DNA of 64,000 nucleotides, from NCBI RefSeq assembly GCF_014493765.1, contig NZ_JACTVJ010000028.1:91988-155987 (forward strand), given 5' to 3'. A program made the position numbers and the translations under genes. This document shows, piece after piece, positions 8,033 to 16,754 of the stretch; the stretch's first letter is position 1; each line of letters starts with the position of its first letter. Source of the stretch: Streptomyces polyasparticus (lineage in GTDB: Bacteria > Actinomycetota > Actinomycetes > Streptomycetales > Streptomycetaceae). Below the pieces are notes generated by a model. The model was not told the DNA's origin, made no database searches, and saw nothing but the letters and a program-made list of their open reading frames with translations.

Positions 8033-9115
8033 TCAGACCCCGGCGTACGAGTGCTTGCCGGAGATGACCATGTTGACGCCGTAGTAGTTCCACAGGAAGC
8101 AGGCGAACGCGAAGAGCGCCAGGTAGGCGGCCTTGCGGCCCTTCCAGCCCGCGGTCGCGCGCGCGTGCAGGTAGGCGGCGTACGCCATCCAGGTCACGAA
8201 GGAGAAGACCTCCTTGGGGTCCCAGCCCCAGTAGCGGCCCCAGGCGTCGCCGGCCCAGATCGCGCCCGCGATGATCGTGAACGTCCACAGCGGGAAGACC
8301 GCGGCGTTGATGCGGTACGAGAACTTGTCGAGCGAGGCCGCCGACGGCAGCCGCTCCAGGACCGAGCTCGCGAAGCTGCCCGGCTTGCCGCCGGACGCCA
8401 GCTTGTTCTCGTAGGAGTCGCGGAAGAGGTAGAGCGCCGTGCCGACCGCGCCCAGGTAGAAGACCGCGCCGCAGAAGATGGCGGTGGAGACGTGGATCCA
8501 CAGCCAGTACGAGTCGAGGGCCGGGACGAGCTGGTCGCTCTCGGTGTAGAGCCACTTGGTCGCGATGCCCAGGTCGAGCAGGACGGTCGTGACGAGGATC
8601 AGGCCCATCCAGCGGACGTTCTTGCCGAGGGCCATGAGCACCAGATACGTGGTGACGGCCACCGCGGAGAAGGTGATCGAGAACTCGTACATGTTGCCCC
8701 ACGGCGCCCGCATCACGGACAGGGCGCGGGCGACCACACCGCTGACGTGGATCAGGGCGGCGAGCACGGTGAGCGAGACCGCGATGCGGCCGTACATGTC
8801 GCCCTGCTCCGTACCGCCGTGCGCGCCGGGGCCGTCGGGCACGTCGCGGGTGCCGGCGGCCGAGCGCGTCACGACCTTGGGGCGGTCGAGGACCGCCGTG
8901 CTGCCGCCCTTGGTGACCTGCACCTTCGGCGCCTCGGCCGAAGCCGGGCCGGACGAGGTGAGGGCCGCGGCCGTACGGCCGACCTTGCTGCGGCTGCCGA
9001 AGACCCACTCGGCGATATGGGCGAGGAAGGCCAGCGTGTAGACGGCCATCGACGAATAGATCAGCACATTGCTGATCTGCGCCATGTTCTCGTTGGTGGC
9101 TGCGGCGAGAGTCAC
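8033..9115 (-). CDS. ccsB: Cytochrome c biogenesis protein CcsB/ResC
   Basis: A 360-aa membrane protein of System II cytochrome c maturation. The haem-handling WWD-type signature is WGRYWGWDPKEVFSFVTW, with several membrane helices around it. The N-terminal helix is followed by a 70-residue hydrophilic insert with Ala/Val-rich text. With ResB it forms the complex that carries haem across the membrane and ligates it to apocytochrome CXXCH motifs. The GTG start at 9115 overlaps the resB stop (GTGA), so the complex partners are translationally coupled. It is last in resA-ccdA-resB-resC and is followed by a strong terminator. Confidence 0.94.
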   Translation of the reverse strand: MTLAAATNENMAQISNVLIYSSMAVYTLAFLAHIAEWVFGSRSKVGRTAAALTSSGPASAEAPKVQVTKGGSTAVLDRPKVVTRSAAGTRDVPDGPGAHGGTEQGDMYGRIAVSLTVLAALIHVSGVVARALSVMRAPWGNMYEFSITFSAVAVTTYLVLMALGKNVRWMGLILVTTVLLDLGIATKWLYTESDQLVPALDSYWLWIHVSTAIFCGAVFYLGAVGTALYLFRDSYENKLASGGKPGSFASSVLERLPSAASLDKFSYRINAAVFPLWTFTIIAGAIWAGDAWGRYWGWDPKEVFSFVTWMAYAAYLHARATAGWKGRKAAYLALFAFACFLWNYYGVNMVISGKHSYAGV

Positions 9116-10821
9116 TTCTCAGCCCCTTCGGCAGGAACAGCTTCGGATTCGGGGGAAGTTTCGGAGTCTTCGGCGGGCGCGGAGGGCGCCTTGGAGTGCA
9201 GCACGGCGGCCAGGTCGCCCAGCTCCTCGGGCACCTTCGCGGACTCGCTGCGGCCCAGGCCCGCCATCTCGACGACGGTCACGCCGTCCTCACCGCGGAC
9301 CGCACGGACCCAGACGCGGCGGCGCTGGATGAAGAGCGAGCCGGCGAGGCCGAAGATCGCGGCGATGGCGCCGCCGAGCGCCCAGCCGTTGCCCGGCTGC
9401 TGCTTGATCTGGAAGGAGGCCCATTCCTTGAGCTCCTTCTCGTACGTGATGGAGCCCTGGCCGTCGGGCAGCTTCATGGTCTCCCCGGGCAGCAGCCGCT
9501 GCTTGAGGAGTTCGCCGTTCTTGTCCTTGAACTCCTTCATCTTGGTCGTGTCCAGCTGGTACACGTTCTGCGGCAGACCGGAGTCGATGCCGAGCGAGCC
9601 GTGGTACGCGGACAGGGCCAGGACGGGGAAGTCGGGGGCCGGGAACTGGGAGAGCATGTCGCCCTTGCCGTGGCCCGCGAACGTCGGCACGAAGAAGGCG
9701 TTGAAGCCGAGCTGCTCCTTCTTGCCGTCCTTGTTGCGGTAGCCATCGGGGATCTTGATGGCGCCGGTGGACGTGATGTTGGCGTCGATCGGCAGCAGCG
9801 GCACGGCGCCGCTGAAGACGACCTTGCCGCTCGGGTCCTTGACGGTGACGACGGGCGCGTAGCCGTGGGCGATCAGATAGACCGTGGAGTCGCCGACCTC
9901 GAGCGGCGAGTTGACCTCGATCGCCTTCTTCTTCAGGGGGCCGTCGACCCCCTCGGTGTACTGGACGTGCGCCTTGAAGGTACGGGCGGTGCCCGTCGCC
10001 GGGCCCTTGCGCTCGTAGTCGTCCTCGAACTCGTCGAGCTGGAAGCTGAAGCGCTCCAGGCTGTCGTTGTCGAAGAGGGCGCCCGACCGGAAGTCGTCGT
10101 ACTGCGGCAGGACGTTGGCGAAGCCGCCGTCGCCCTCGACCACGAGCTTGCCGCCCTCGGACTTGAACAGCACACCGACCGCGAACGCCACCAGCATCAC
10201 GATCAGCGAGATGTGGAAGAGCAGATTGCCGGCCTCGCGCGTGTAGCCCTTCTCGGCGGTGACCGCGTCGCCCTCGATGTGCGAGCGGAAGCGCCGGCCC
10301 TTGAGCAGCTTGAGCGCCTCTTCCCGTACGTCCTCAGGAGCAGCCTCCGTACGCCAGGTCGTGTACGCGGGAAGGCGGGTCAGCCGCTTCGGGGCGCCCG
10401 GCGGACGTCCCTTGAGCTGGCCGACGAACTGCCAGGTGCGCGGAACGATGCAGCCGATGAGGGAGACGAAGAGCAGGATGTAGATCGCCGAGAACCACAC
10501 CGAGCTGTAGACGTCGAAGAGCTGCAGCTTCTCGTAGATCGGCGTGAGCGTCTCGTGCGCCAGCTTGAACTGCTCGACCTTCAGCTCGTCCACGCTGTTC
10601 TGCGGGACCAGCGAGCCGGGGATCGCGCCGAGCGAGAGCATGAAGAGGAGCAGCAGCGCGACCCGCATCGAGGTGAGCTGCCGCCAGAACCAGCGGGCCC
10701 AGCCGATCACCCCGAGCGAGGGCAGATTCGGCAGCTCCTCCTTGGGGGCGGTGGACAGCTGCGAACCCGCGGCTCCGAGGTCGTCGGAGGCCGTCTCGGG
10801 CGTGGTGTCCGTCTTGCTCAT
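9112..10821 (-). CDS. resB: Cytochrome c biogenesis protein ResB
   Basis: A 569-aa protein; the start is the ATG at 10821 (MSKTDTTPE), two bases after the ccdA stop, not the longer open frame. It has three N-terminal membrane helices (WFWRQLTSMRVALLLLFML; SSVWFSAIYILLFVSLIGC; LLFHISLIVMLVAFAVGVL), a large extracytoplasmic domain (about residues 220-470), a last helix (GWALGGAIAAIFGLAGSLF) and an acidic tail. It is the partner of CcsB in haem delivery and apocytochrome chaperoning. GSLVPQNS near the first helix is typical of ResB. Confidence 0.94.
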   Translation of the reverse strand: MSKTDTTPETASDDLGAAGSQLSTAPKEELPNLPSLGVIGWARWFWRQLTSMRVALLLLFMLSLGAIPGSLVPQNSVDELKVEQFKLAHETLTPIYEKLQLFDVYSSVWFSAIYILLFVSLIGCIVPRTWQFVGQLKGRPPGAPKRLTRLPAYTTWRTEAAPEDVREEALKLLKGRRFRSHIEGDAVTAEKGYTREAGNLLFHISLIVMLVAFAVGVLFKSEGGKLVVEGDGGFANVLPQYDDFRSGALFDNDSLERFSFQLDEFEDDYERKGPATGTARTFKAHVQYTEGVDGPLKKKAIEVNSPLEVGDSTVYLIAHGYAPVVTVKDPSGKVVFSGAVPLLPIDANITSTGAIKIPDGYRNKDGKKEQLGFNAFFVPTFAGHGKGDMLSQFPAPDFPVLALSAYHGSLGIDSGLPQNVYQLDTTKMKEFKDKNGELLKQRLLPGETMKLPDGQGSITYEKELKEWASFQIKQQPGNGWALGGAIAAIFGLAGSLFIQRRRVWVRAVRGEDGVTVVEMAGLGRSESAKVPEELGDLAAVLHSKAPSAPAEDSETSPESEAVPAEGAEK

Positions 10822-10823
10822 TC

Positions 10824-11597
10824 TCAGATCCCCACGGTGAAGCCGGAAGTCCAGACCTGCATCTCCTGGACGATGCTGTCCCAGGCGCCCGTGACGAGCA
10901 GCAGGCCGGTGATGATCAGCATCGCGCCGCCGATCCGCATCACCCACACATAGTGCTGCTTGACCCAGGCGAAGGCGCCGAGTGCCCGGCGGAAGGCGAT
11001 GGCGGCCAGTATGAAGGGCACGCCCAGACCCAGGCAGTACGCGACCGTCAGCAGGGCGCCGCGGCCGGCGCTGGCCTCGTTCGAGGAGAGCGCCATCACG
11101 GAGGCGAGCGTCGGGCCGATGCACGGGGTCCAGCCGATGCCGAAGAGCACGCCCAGCATGGGGGCGCCCACGAGTCCCGTGGCGGGCTTCTTGTGGAAGC
11201 GGAACTCGCGCTGGGTCAGGAAGGGCATCGCGCCCATGAAGAACAGGCCGAGCAGGATCGTCAGCCCGCCGAGCACCTTGGAGATGACCTCCTGGTGTTC
11301 GAGCAGGTTCCTGCCGAACTCGCCGAAGAGCGCGCCGAACGACACGAACACGGCGGTGAACCCGAGCACGAACAGCGAGGCCCCGCCCGCCATCCGCCCG
11401 CGCTTGGCCTCTTCGAGATCGGCGCCGGTGACCCCGGTCACGTAACTGAGATAGCCGGGGACGAGCGGCAGCACGCACGGCGAGAAGAACGAGACGAGTC
11501 CGGCGAGCAGCGCGATCGGGATGGCGAGAAGCAGCGCTCCCCCGAGCACGGTGGTGTTCGGGTCGGTGGCCGCGGCGAGGGCGTGCACGGAGGTCAC
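10824..11597 (-). CDS. ccdA: Thiol-disulfide transmembrane protein CcdA
   Basis: A 257-aa DsbD-like polytopic protein with six predicted helices. The two redox cysteines lie in FFSPCVLPLVPGYLSYV and IGWTPCIGPTLASVM. It moves reducing equivalents from cytosolic thioredoxin to the extracytoplasmic ResA, keeping apocytochrome c thiols reduced. The GTG at 11597 overlaps the resA stop (GTGA). It is the second gene of the operon. Confidence 0.94.
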   Translation of the reverse strand: MTSVHALAAATDPNTTVLGGALLLAIPIALLAGLVSFFSPCVLPLVPGYLSYVTGVTGADLEEAKRGRMAGGASLFVLGFTAVFVSFGALFGEFGRNLLEHQEVISKVLGGLTILLGLFFMGAMPFLTQREFRFHKKPATGLVGAPMLGVLFGIGWTPCIGPTLASVMALSSNEASAGRGALLTVAYCLGLGVPFILAAIAFRRALGAFAWVKQHYVWVMRIGGAMLIITGLLLVTGAWDSIVQEMQVWTSGFTVGI

Positions 11598-12193
11598 TTC
11601 TCCGCGAGCACGGGGTTGATCATCTCGTACAGGCGCTTGTCGCTGAGCGCGGTCAGATAGCGCGCGGCGATCTTCCCGTCACGGTCGATCACGATCGTGG
11701 TGGGGATCGCCTGCGGGCTGAGGCTGCCCTTGGGGAACTTGAGGATCTGCTTGCCGGCCGGGTCGAACAGGCTCGGGTAGGTGATCCCCTGGTCCTCCTC
11801 GAAGGCGATGGCCGAGCTCTTCTGGGCATCGCGGGTGTTGATGCCCAGGAACTGCACACCCTTCGACTTGGTCGCCTCGGAGACCCGCTGGAGGTACTTG
11901 GCCTCGGCCCGGCACGGGCTGCACCACGAGCCCCAGGTGTTGACGACGACGACCTTGCCCTTGTAGTCGGAGAGCTTCAGCTTCTTGCCGTCGAGGGTCT
12001 CGCCCTCGATGTCCGGCGCCGCGACCCGCTCGCTCTTCTCCGAGATCGCGATCCCGCTCTTGCCGGTCACGAAGTTGGTGTTCCCGCCGCCACCCTGCGT
12101 ACCGCCGTCACCGCACGCGCTCAACGCGAGGGCCGCAAGCGCGGTCCCCGCAGCGAAAAGGGCACGTCGGGAGGCAGGACGTCCAAGGCTCAT
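11594..12193 (-). CDS. resA: ResA/TlpA-family thiol-disulfide lipoprotein
   Basis: A 199-aa lipoprotein: an arginine-containing leader, a hydrophobic stretch and lipobox LSAC with C27. The thioredoxin-fold catalytic site is NTWGSWCSPCRAE with C91 and C94, followed by GINTRDAQKSSAIAFEEDQG and the cis-proline region QAIPTTIVIDRDG. It reduces the CXXCH cysteines of apocytochrome c after oxidation and is re-reduced by CcdA. It opens the res operon. A Rex-operator-like palindrome at 12193-12208 overlaps the first base of the start codon on the upstream side, suggesting redox control. Confidence 0.93.
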   Translation of the reverse strand: MSLGRPASRRALFAAGTALAALALSACGDGGTQGGGGNTNFVTGKSGIAISEKSERVAAPDIEGETLDGKKLKLSDYKGKVVVVNTWGSWCSPCRAEAKYLQRVSEATKSKGVQFLGINTRDAQKSSAIAFEEDQGITYPSLFDPAGKQILKFPKGSLSPQAIPTTIVIDRDGKIAARYLTALSDKRLYEMINPVLAEK

Positions 12194-12208
12194 GTGAAAA
12201 GTTTCGCA
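12193..12208 (-). promoter_or_regulatory. Rex-operator-like palindrome at the resA start
   Basis: The 16 bases TGTGAAAAGTTTCGCA match the Rex pattern TGTGAA-N4-TTCACA with one mismatch (G for A in the second arm). The site touches the start of resA, which would allow repression by blocking initiation or early elongation. The rex gene is in the same window. Binding has not been shown from this sequence. Confidence 0.5.
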
Positions 12209-12263
12209 TGACCGTTTCAGCGCTTTCGGCCGCCCCCCGAAAGCCGCGGAACACCCAGTTCAG

Positions 12264-12299
12264 GCGGCTTGATCAGCGGCTTGATCAGCGGCTTGATCA
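12264..12299 (-). repeat. Three 12-bp tandem repeats after a stop codon
   Basis: Three identical copies of GCGGCTTGATCA (plus-strand reading) at 12264-12275, 12276-12287 and 12288-12299. On the gene strand they begin six bases after the TGA of the polysaccharide deacetylase gene, and each unit itself starts with TGA. The rest of the gap to resA holds the Rex-like site. Confidence 0.9.
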
Positions 12300-12305
12300 G
12301 AGATC

Positions 12306-13529
12306 TCAGGCCGCATTGCGGCGCCCGGCCGGGAGCTTCTCGCCGACGTCGAGTGCCTGCAGCCTCTGCAGCACCTCCGGCTTCTGCACATCGAGCCAGT
12401 CCACGAACTGCCGGAAGGAGACGAGCCGTACGTCCTTTTTGTCGGCAATCTGCTTCAGCGTTTCCTCGACGGCATCCATGTAGATACCGCCGTTCCACTG
12501 CTCGAAGTGATTGCCGACGAAGAATGGCGCCCGATTTGTCTCATACGCACGCTTGAATCCCGCGAGATACGCCTCGGTCGCCTGCTTGCGCCAGCGCGGG
12601 TAGTTGGCGGGCGGTGCCTGGGTGGAGTTGACCGACTGGTTGGCGAGGATGTTGTAGTCCATCGAGAGCACCTCGAAGGAGTGCCCCGGGAACGGCATCG
12701 CCTGCAGCGGCAGATCCCATACGCCCTGCTTCTTCACCGGCCAGCGCTGCCGCCCGCCGGGCGAGGACGCGTCGTAGCGCCAGCCGAGCTCGCGCGCGAC
12801 GGGCAGCAGCCGGTCCTGGCCGAGCAGACACGGGGTGCGGCCGCCGACCAGTTCCTTGTCGTAGTCGAAGGGCAGCGGGGGCAGATCGGTCCAGCCCGTG
12901 TTCGTACGCCATTGCTGCACAAAGGACTTCGCCTGGCGGATCTCGTCCCGCCACTGCGCGGAGGTCCAGTTGGCCACCGACCCGGAGCCCGCGCAGAAGT
13001 GCCCGTTGAAATGGGTGCCGATCTCATGGCCTTCGAGCCAGGCCTGCCGCACGTATTTCAGCGTGCGCTTGATGTTCTCGTCCTTGAGATAGCCGATGTC
13101 GGAGGCGCCGACGGGATTGTTCGGCGGACGGTAGAGCCGCTTCTTGGACTCCGGCAGGAGATAGAGGCCGGAGAGGAAGAACGTCATCTTCGCATCGTGC
13201 TCCCGAGCCAGCTTCAGGAAGCGCGGAAAGAGCCCGTTGCCGATTTCGCCCGCGCCGTCCCAGGAGAAGATGACGAACTGCGGGGGTATCCCGCCGAGTT
13301 CGAGCGGTACCGGCGCCGGGGGCTGGTGCGGCTGCTTGCCGGTGTACGCGGTGGAACCGTCCCCGAGAGGCTTGCCCTCCGGCGAGCGGGACCGCGTATT
13401 GCCCGCGGGCGCATGGTCGTTGGGGTCGCTGCGCGGCCCGCTCCCCTGACCGCTGCACGCGGTGAGGCCGGCGGCCGCGGCGGCCCCGACTCCGAGACCG
13501 ATCAGTCCCCTTCGGCTGATTTGCTGCAT
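12306..13529 (-). CDS. Lipoprotein polysaccharide deacetylase-like protein
   Basis: A 407-aa secreted lipoprotein. The leader has SRRGLIG, a possible twin-arginine signal, and lipobox LTAC with C25. A Pro/Ser-rich linker runs to about residue 75. The NodB-like barrel begins with PQFVIFSWDGAGE and includes MTFFLSGLYLLP; the HEIGTHFNGHFC segment supplies the metal-binding histidines. The family deacetylates cell-wall or extracellular polymers, but the first Asp context (SWDGAG) differs from the usual FDDG, so activity is uncertain. It stands alone between the res operon and the hemL operon, and is conserved there in my memory of S. coelicolor. Confidence 0.85.
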   Translation of the reverse strand: MQQISRRGLIGLGVGAAAAAGLTACSGQGSGPRSDPNDHAPAGNTRSRSPEGKPLGDGSTAYTGKQPHQPPAPVPLELGGIPPQFVIFSWDGAGEIGNGLFPRFLKLAREHDAKMTFFLSGLYLLPESKKRLYRPPNNPVGASDIGYLKDENIKRTLKYVRQAWLEGHEIGTHFNGHFCAGSGSVANWTSAQWRDEIRQAKSFVQQWRTNTGWTDLPPLPFDYDKELVGGRTPCLLGQDRLLPVARELGWRYDASSPGGRQRWPVKKQGVWDLPLQAMPFPGHSFEVLSMDYNILANQSVNSTQAPPANYPRWRKQATEAYLAGFKRAYETNRAPFFVGNHFEQWNGGIYMDAVEETLKQIADKKDVRLVSFRQFVDWLDVQKPEVLQRLQALDVGEKLPAGRRNAA

Positions 13530-13660
13530 GACGTCCCCTGCCTCCGTGTTGCTCCCCGTTTACGGTGGACGTCCCCTTAGAGGGCACAGCGGACACAGAG
13601 GTTCCTGCGTATTGCGGAAAATTTGCTCTCCGTACGAGAAGTTCCCGTGGCCACGCATGC

Positions 13661-13697
13661 CGAAGGGCTGGTCACCTTGTCGGTGACCAGCCCTTCG
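13661..13697. terminator. Intrinsic terminator after the hemL-phosphatase pair
   Basis: A perfect 16-bp stem (13661-13676 with 13682-13697) and a 5-nt loop. It sits 19 bp past the phosphatase stop on the minus strand and upstream of the deacetylase gene, so it separates the two units. Confidence 0.9.
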
Positions 13698-13715
13698 TTC
13701 CCGTACGGAAAAGAC

Positions 13716-14408
13716 TCAGGCGCCGAACGCCTTGTCCTTGCCCTTCACCGGCTTGGCACCCGCCCGCAGATGCGCCGGGACCAGATCGATCGCGGGCTCG
13801 CTGTAGCCCACCGACACGATCTTGTCGCCGCGGTACGTGAAGGTGGTCAGCGAGGCGAGCGTGCACTGCCGCTTGCGCGGGTCGTGCCACAGACGGCGCT
13901 TCTCGACGAAGCTGCGCACGATCCAGATCGGCAGCTGGTGGCTGACGCACACCGCCTCGTGCCCGCGCGCCGCGTCCTTGGCCGCGTCGAGCGCGCCCAT
14001 CATGCGCACGACCTGCTCGAGATACGGCTCGCCCCAGGACGGCCTGAACGGGTTTACCAGGTGCTTCCAGTTCTCCGGCCGCTTGAGCGCACCGTCGCCC
14101 ACGCCGAAGGTCTTGCCCTGGAAGACGTTGTCCGCCTCGATGAGGCGCTCGTCGGAGGCGAGGTCGAGCCCGTGCGCCTTGGCGATCGGGGTCGCGGTCT
14201 CCTGCGCGCGCTCGAGCGGCGAGGCGACGACATGCGTGATGTCGCGCGACGCGAGGTGCTCGGCGACCCGGTCGGCCATCTGCCGGCCCAGCTCGGACAG
14301 GTGGTAGCCGCCGAGGCGCCCGTACAGGACACCATCGGGGTTGTGCACCTCGCCGTGGCGCATCAGGTGCACCACGGTCAGGTCGTCGTCGCGCTTCGGT
14401 TCGCTCAT
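13716..14408 (-). CDS. Histidine phosphatase family protein
   Basis: A 230-aa cytosolic phosphatase of the phosphoglycerate-mutase-like superfamily. The catalytic RHGE box is in [13 protein letters not shown]; later elements are [18 protein letters not shown], the acid/base Glu region, and [16 protein letters not shown] with the second catalytic His. The substrate is not evident. The ATG overlaps the hemL stop (ATGA), so it is co-translated with the aminomutase. A role in a phosphorylated haem or cobalamin intermediate is conceivable but speculative. Confidence 0.9.
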   Translation of the reverse strand: MSEPKRDDDLTVVHLMRHGEVHNPDGVLYGRLGGYHLSELGRQMADRVAEHLASRDITHVVASPLERAQETATPIAKAHGLDLASDERLIEADNVFQGKTFGVGDGALKRPENWKHLVNPFRPSWGEPYLEQVVRMMGALDAAKDAARGHEAVCVSHQLPIWIVRSFVEKRRLWHDPRKRQCTLASLTTFTYRGDKIVSVGYSEPAIDLVPAHLRAGAKPVKGKDKAFGA

Positions 14409-15721
14409 GCCGTGGCCTCCGCGGCGGCGCGGGCGGCGGTGGGCAGGGCGTCCGCGATGCGCTGGACGGCCCGCTCGTCGTGCGCCGTGGACACGAACCA
14501 GGACTCGAACGCGGACGGCGGCAGGTAGACGCCGTCGGCGAGCAGCGAGTGGAAGAACGCGGTGAAGCGGAAGGAATCCTGCGTCTTGGCGTCCTCGTAG
14601 TTGCGCACGTCCTGGTCGGTGAAGAACACCGAGAACATGTTGGACGCGGTCTGCAGCCGGTGCGCGACGCCCTCCTTGGTGAGGGCCGCGGTCACCAGCG
14701 CCTGGATCTCGCTGGACACAGCATTCACCTTGGCATACGCGGCGTCGTCCAGCAGCCGGAGCTGGGCGAGGCCCGCGGCGGTCGCGACCGGGTTACCGGA
14801 CAGGGTGCCCGCCTGATAGACCGGGCCGGCCGGTGCGAGGTGCGCCATGACGTCCTTGCGGCCGCCGAAGGCCGCGGCCGGGAAGCCGCCGCCCATGACC
14901 TTGCCGAAGGTCATCAGGTCGGGCTCCACGCCGTCGACGCCGAACCAGCCCGCCTTGCTCGTACGGAAGCCGGTCATGACCTCGTCCGAGATGTACAGCG
15001 CACCGTTGGCGGCGCACAGGTCCTTCAGGCCCTGGTTGAAGCCGGCGGCCGGCGGCACGACGCCCATATTGCCGGGCGAGGCCTCGGTGATCACACAGGC
15101 GATCTCGCCGGGGTGCGCGGCGAAGGCCTCCCGTACGGCTTCGAGATCGTTGTACGGGAGCACGACGGTCTCGCCGGCCTGCGCGCCCGTGACACCGGGG
15201 GTGTCCGGGAGTCCGAAGGTGGCGACACCGGATCCGGCCGCGGCGAGCAGCGCGTCCACATGGCCGTGGTAGCAGCCGGCGAACTTGATCACCTTGGCGC
15301 GGCCGGTGAATCCGCGGGCCAGGCGGATCGCGGACATCGTGGCCTCCGTGCCGGAGGAGACGAGCCGCACCTGCTCGACCGGGGCGATCCGCGCCACGAT
15401 CTCCTCGGCGAGCGCGACCTCGCCCTCACCGGGCGTACCGAAGGAAGTGCCGCGCCCGACGGCCTCCTGTACGGCGGCGATCACCTCGGGGTGCGCATGG
15501 CCGAGGATCATCGGTCCCCACGAGCACACGAGGTCGACATACTCGCGACCGTCGGCATCGGTGAGGTACGGACCCTGACCGGACACCATAAAGCGGGGCG
15601 TACCACCCACGGCGCGGAAGGCGCGCACCGGAGAGTTCACGCCGCCGGGTGTCACGAGGGCCGCGCGGTCGAAAAGCGTCTGCGAAACTGGGGCGTCATA
15701 GGGAAAGCTCACACGAGCCAT
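14405..15721 (-). CDS. hemL: Glutamate-1-semialdehyde 2,1-aminomutase
   Basis: A 438-aa PLP enzyme that converts glutamate-1-semialdehyde to 5-aminolevulinate, the step after glutamyl-tRNA reductase. Seen: [23 protein letters not shown] at the N-terminus, [31 protein letters not shown], and the PLP-lysine segment [10 protein letters not shown]. Length matches the family. The start MARVSFPYD (ATG 15721) is preferred to the longer frame, which runs into low-complexity text. It is separated from the rest of the hem genes by about 30 kb and pairs with a phosphatase gene. Confidence 0.95.
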   Translation of the reverse strand: MARVSFPYDAPVSQTLFDRAALVTPGGVNSPVRAFRAVGGTPRFMVSGQGPYLTDADGREYVDLVCSWGPMILGHAHPEVIAAVQEAVGRGTSFGTPGEGEVALAEEIVARIAPVEQVRLVSSGTEATMSAIRLARGFTGRAKVIKFAGCYHGHVDALLAAAGSGVATFGLPDTPGVTGAQAGETVVLPYNDLEAVREAFAAHPGEIACVITEASPGNMGVVPPAAGFNQGLKDLCAANGALYISDEVMTGFRTSKAGWFGVDGVEPDLMTFGKVMGGGFPAAAFGGRKDVMAHLAPAGPVYQAGTLSGNPVATAAGLAQLRLLDDAAYAKVNAVSSEIQALVTAALTKEGVAHRLQTASNMFSVFFTDQDVRNYEDAKTQDSFRFTAFFHSLLADGVYLPPSAFESWFVSTAHDERAVQRIADALPTAARAAAEATA

Positions 15722-16125
15722 GGTGTCAGAGGCTTCGGAGTTCCCGCGGACCGGTGATTCCCGTATCCGGCGGACGATGATCGGCAGCAGTCCCCGGACT
15801 GGCTGGGGGTCCGGGAGCGTCCCCCGGGAGAATGGAGCCCTCGTACGTTTCACCGGCGGGCCGTGGGGGAGGTCACTGTCACGATGATCGGGTTGCGCGG
15901 CGGGGGCGCTGCCGTCTACAAAGCGAGTCGGGCTACAAAGCAGTCTGGGTGAAAGATATGCATCGCGGTGGAGGGCTGGGCGAGGGGACCGGTGACCAGG
16001 GTGCCCTCGGACCGCGACGTGCCCGTCGGGGGAAGCACCGGCGCGAGGCACACGAGAACGACGCACAGGCGGCCACCCCCCATGCAGGCGAGCAGGCTGA
16101 GCACACGGGAATCAGGAGCGGCCGG
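15722..16125. other. Intergenic region between divergent hemL and 16126 gene
   Basis: About 400 bp without a convincing gene. It must hold the promoters for hemL (minus) and the gene at 16126 (plus). The 9-bp word CTACAAAGC appears twice, near 15914 and 15934, in a short stretch less GC-rich than the rest. An open frame from 15832 crosses it but has atypical composition and is treated as an upstream extension. No RNA gene or clear operator is recognised. Confidence 0.5.
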
Positions 16126-16563
16126 GTGGGGGTGACCTACAAGTACTTCGGCGCCCCCGACGGGGCGACGGCGGCCCGGGTCCCGGTCACGATGCGCCCG
16201 GAGGAGCTCGGCGGCGACGAGCTCGGCATGGGCGGCATGTTCACCAAGATCAAGCCGGAGACGATGGCCGCGATGGTCCTCACCGGCATCGAGGGCATAC
16301 CGCTGCACAAGGTCCCGCCGCTGGAACTGGTCGTGCTTCACCCCGACTATGCGGTGGTCAAGCTTCCGATGACCGTGGTCGACCCCCTTCGGGGCATCGG
16401 CGAGGAGGCCGTGGGCGCGGCCGCGTTCATCTGGTCGACGGTCCCGGACCGCGGGGGTCCCCGGGATGCGTTCAATGTCTACCAACTGCTGCACGAATGG
16501 CAGGACTTCAGCCACCGGCTGCACGAGGCCGGGCATCAGCCGTATTGCTTGGTGTGGCCCTGA
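16126..16563 (+). CDS. Conserved hypothetical protein
   Basis: A 145-aa soluble protein: MGVTYKYFGAPDGATAARVP at the start, then a charged first half with FTKIKPETMAAMVLTGIEG, and the tail FNVYQLLHEWQDFSHRLHEAG. I know the pattern only as a conserved Streptomyces hypothetical protein. GTG 16126 is chosen because an AGGAG lies seven bases upstream; GTG 16132 is an alternative, and the longer frame from 15832 is rejected on composition. The TGA stop is the first triplet of a 23-bp minisatellite. Confidence 0.7.
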   Translation: MGVTYKYFGAPDGATAARVPVTMRPEELGGDELGMGGMFTKIKPETMAAMVLTGIEGIPLHKVPPLELVVLHPDYAVVKLPMTVVDPLRGIGEEAVGAAAFIWSTVPDRGGPRDAFNVYQLLHEWQDFSHRLHEAGHQPYCLVWP

Positions 16564-16675
16564 TCGGTGGCCTTGTGCGGGCCTGATCGGTGGCCTTGCG
16601 CGGGCCTGATCGGTGGCCTTGCGCGGGCCTGATCGGTTGTCTTGTGCGGGCCTGGTCCGTTGCCTTGTGCGGGCC
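16561..16675 (+). repeat. 23-bp minisatellite starting at a stop codon
   Basis: Five tandem 23-bp units (16561, 16584, 16607, 16630, 16653) of consensus TGATCGGTGGCCTTGYGCGG plus GCC. The first three bases are the stop of the preceding gene. Later units drift (TGGTCCGTTG in the fifth). The unit is not a multiple of three. The remaining gap to 16755 is featureless. Confidence 0.95.
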
Positions 16676-16754
16676 CGACCAGCCCCTTCGTACGGCTCTG
16701 ATCCGGTTTTCGGATACATCACGTGTGTGGCGTTAAGCCCTGTTTCCGCATGAC

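Noticed and set aside
15832-16125. Extended start of the 16126 gene
   Set aside because: The added text is low-complexity, and a good ribosome binding site lies before GTG 16126.
16561-16675. CRISPR-like array
   Set aside because: Units are directly adjacent with no spacers; it is a minisatellite.
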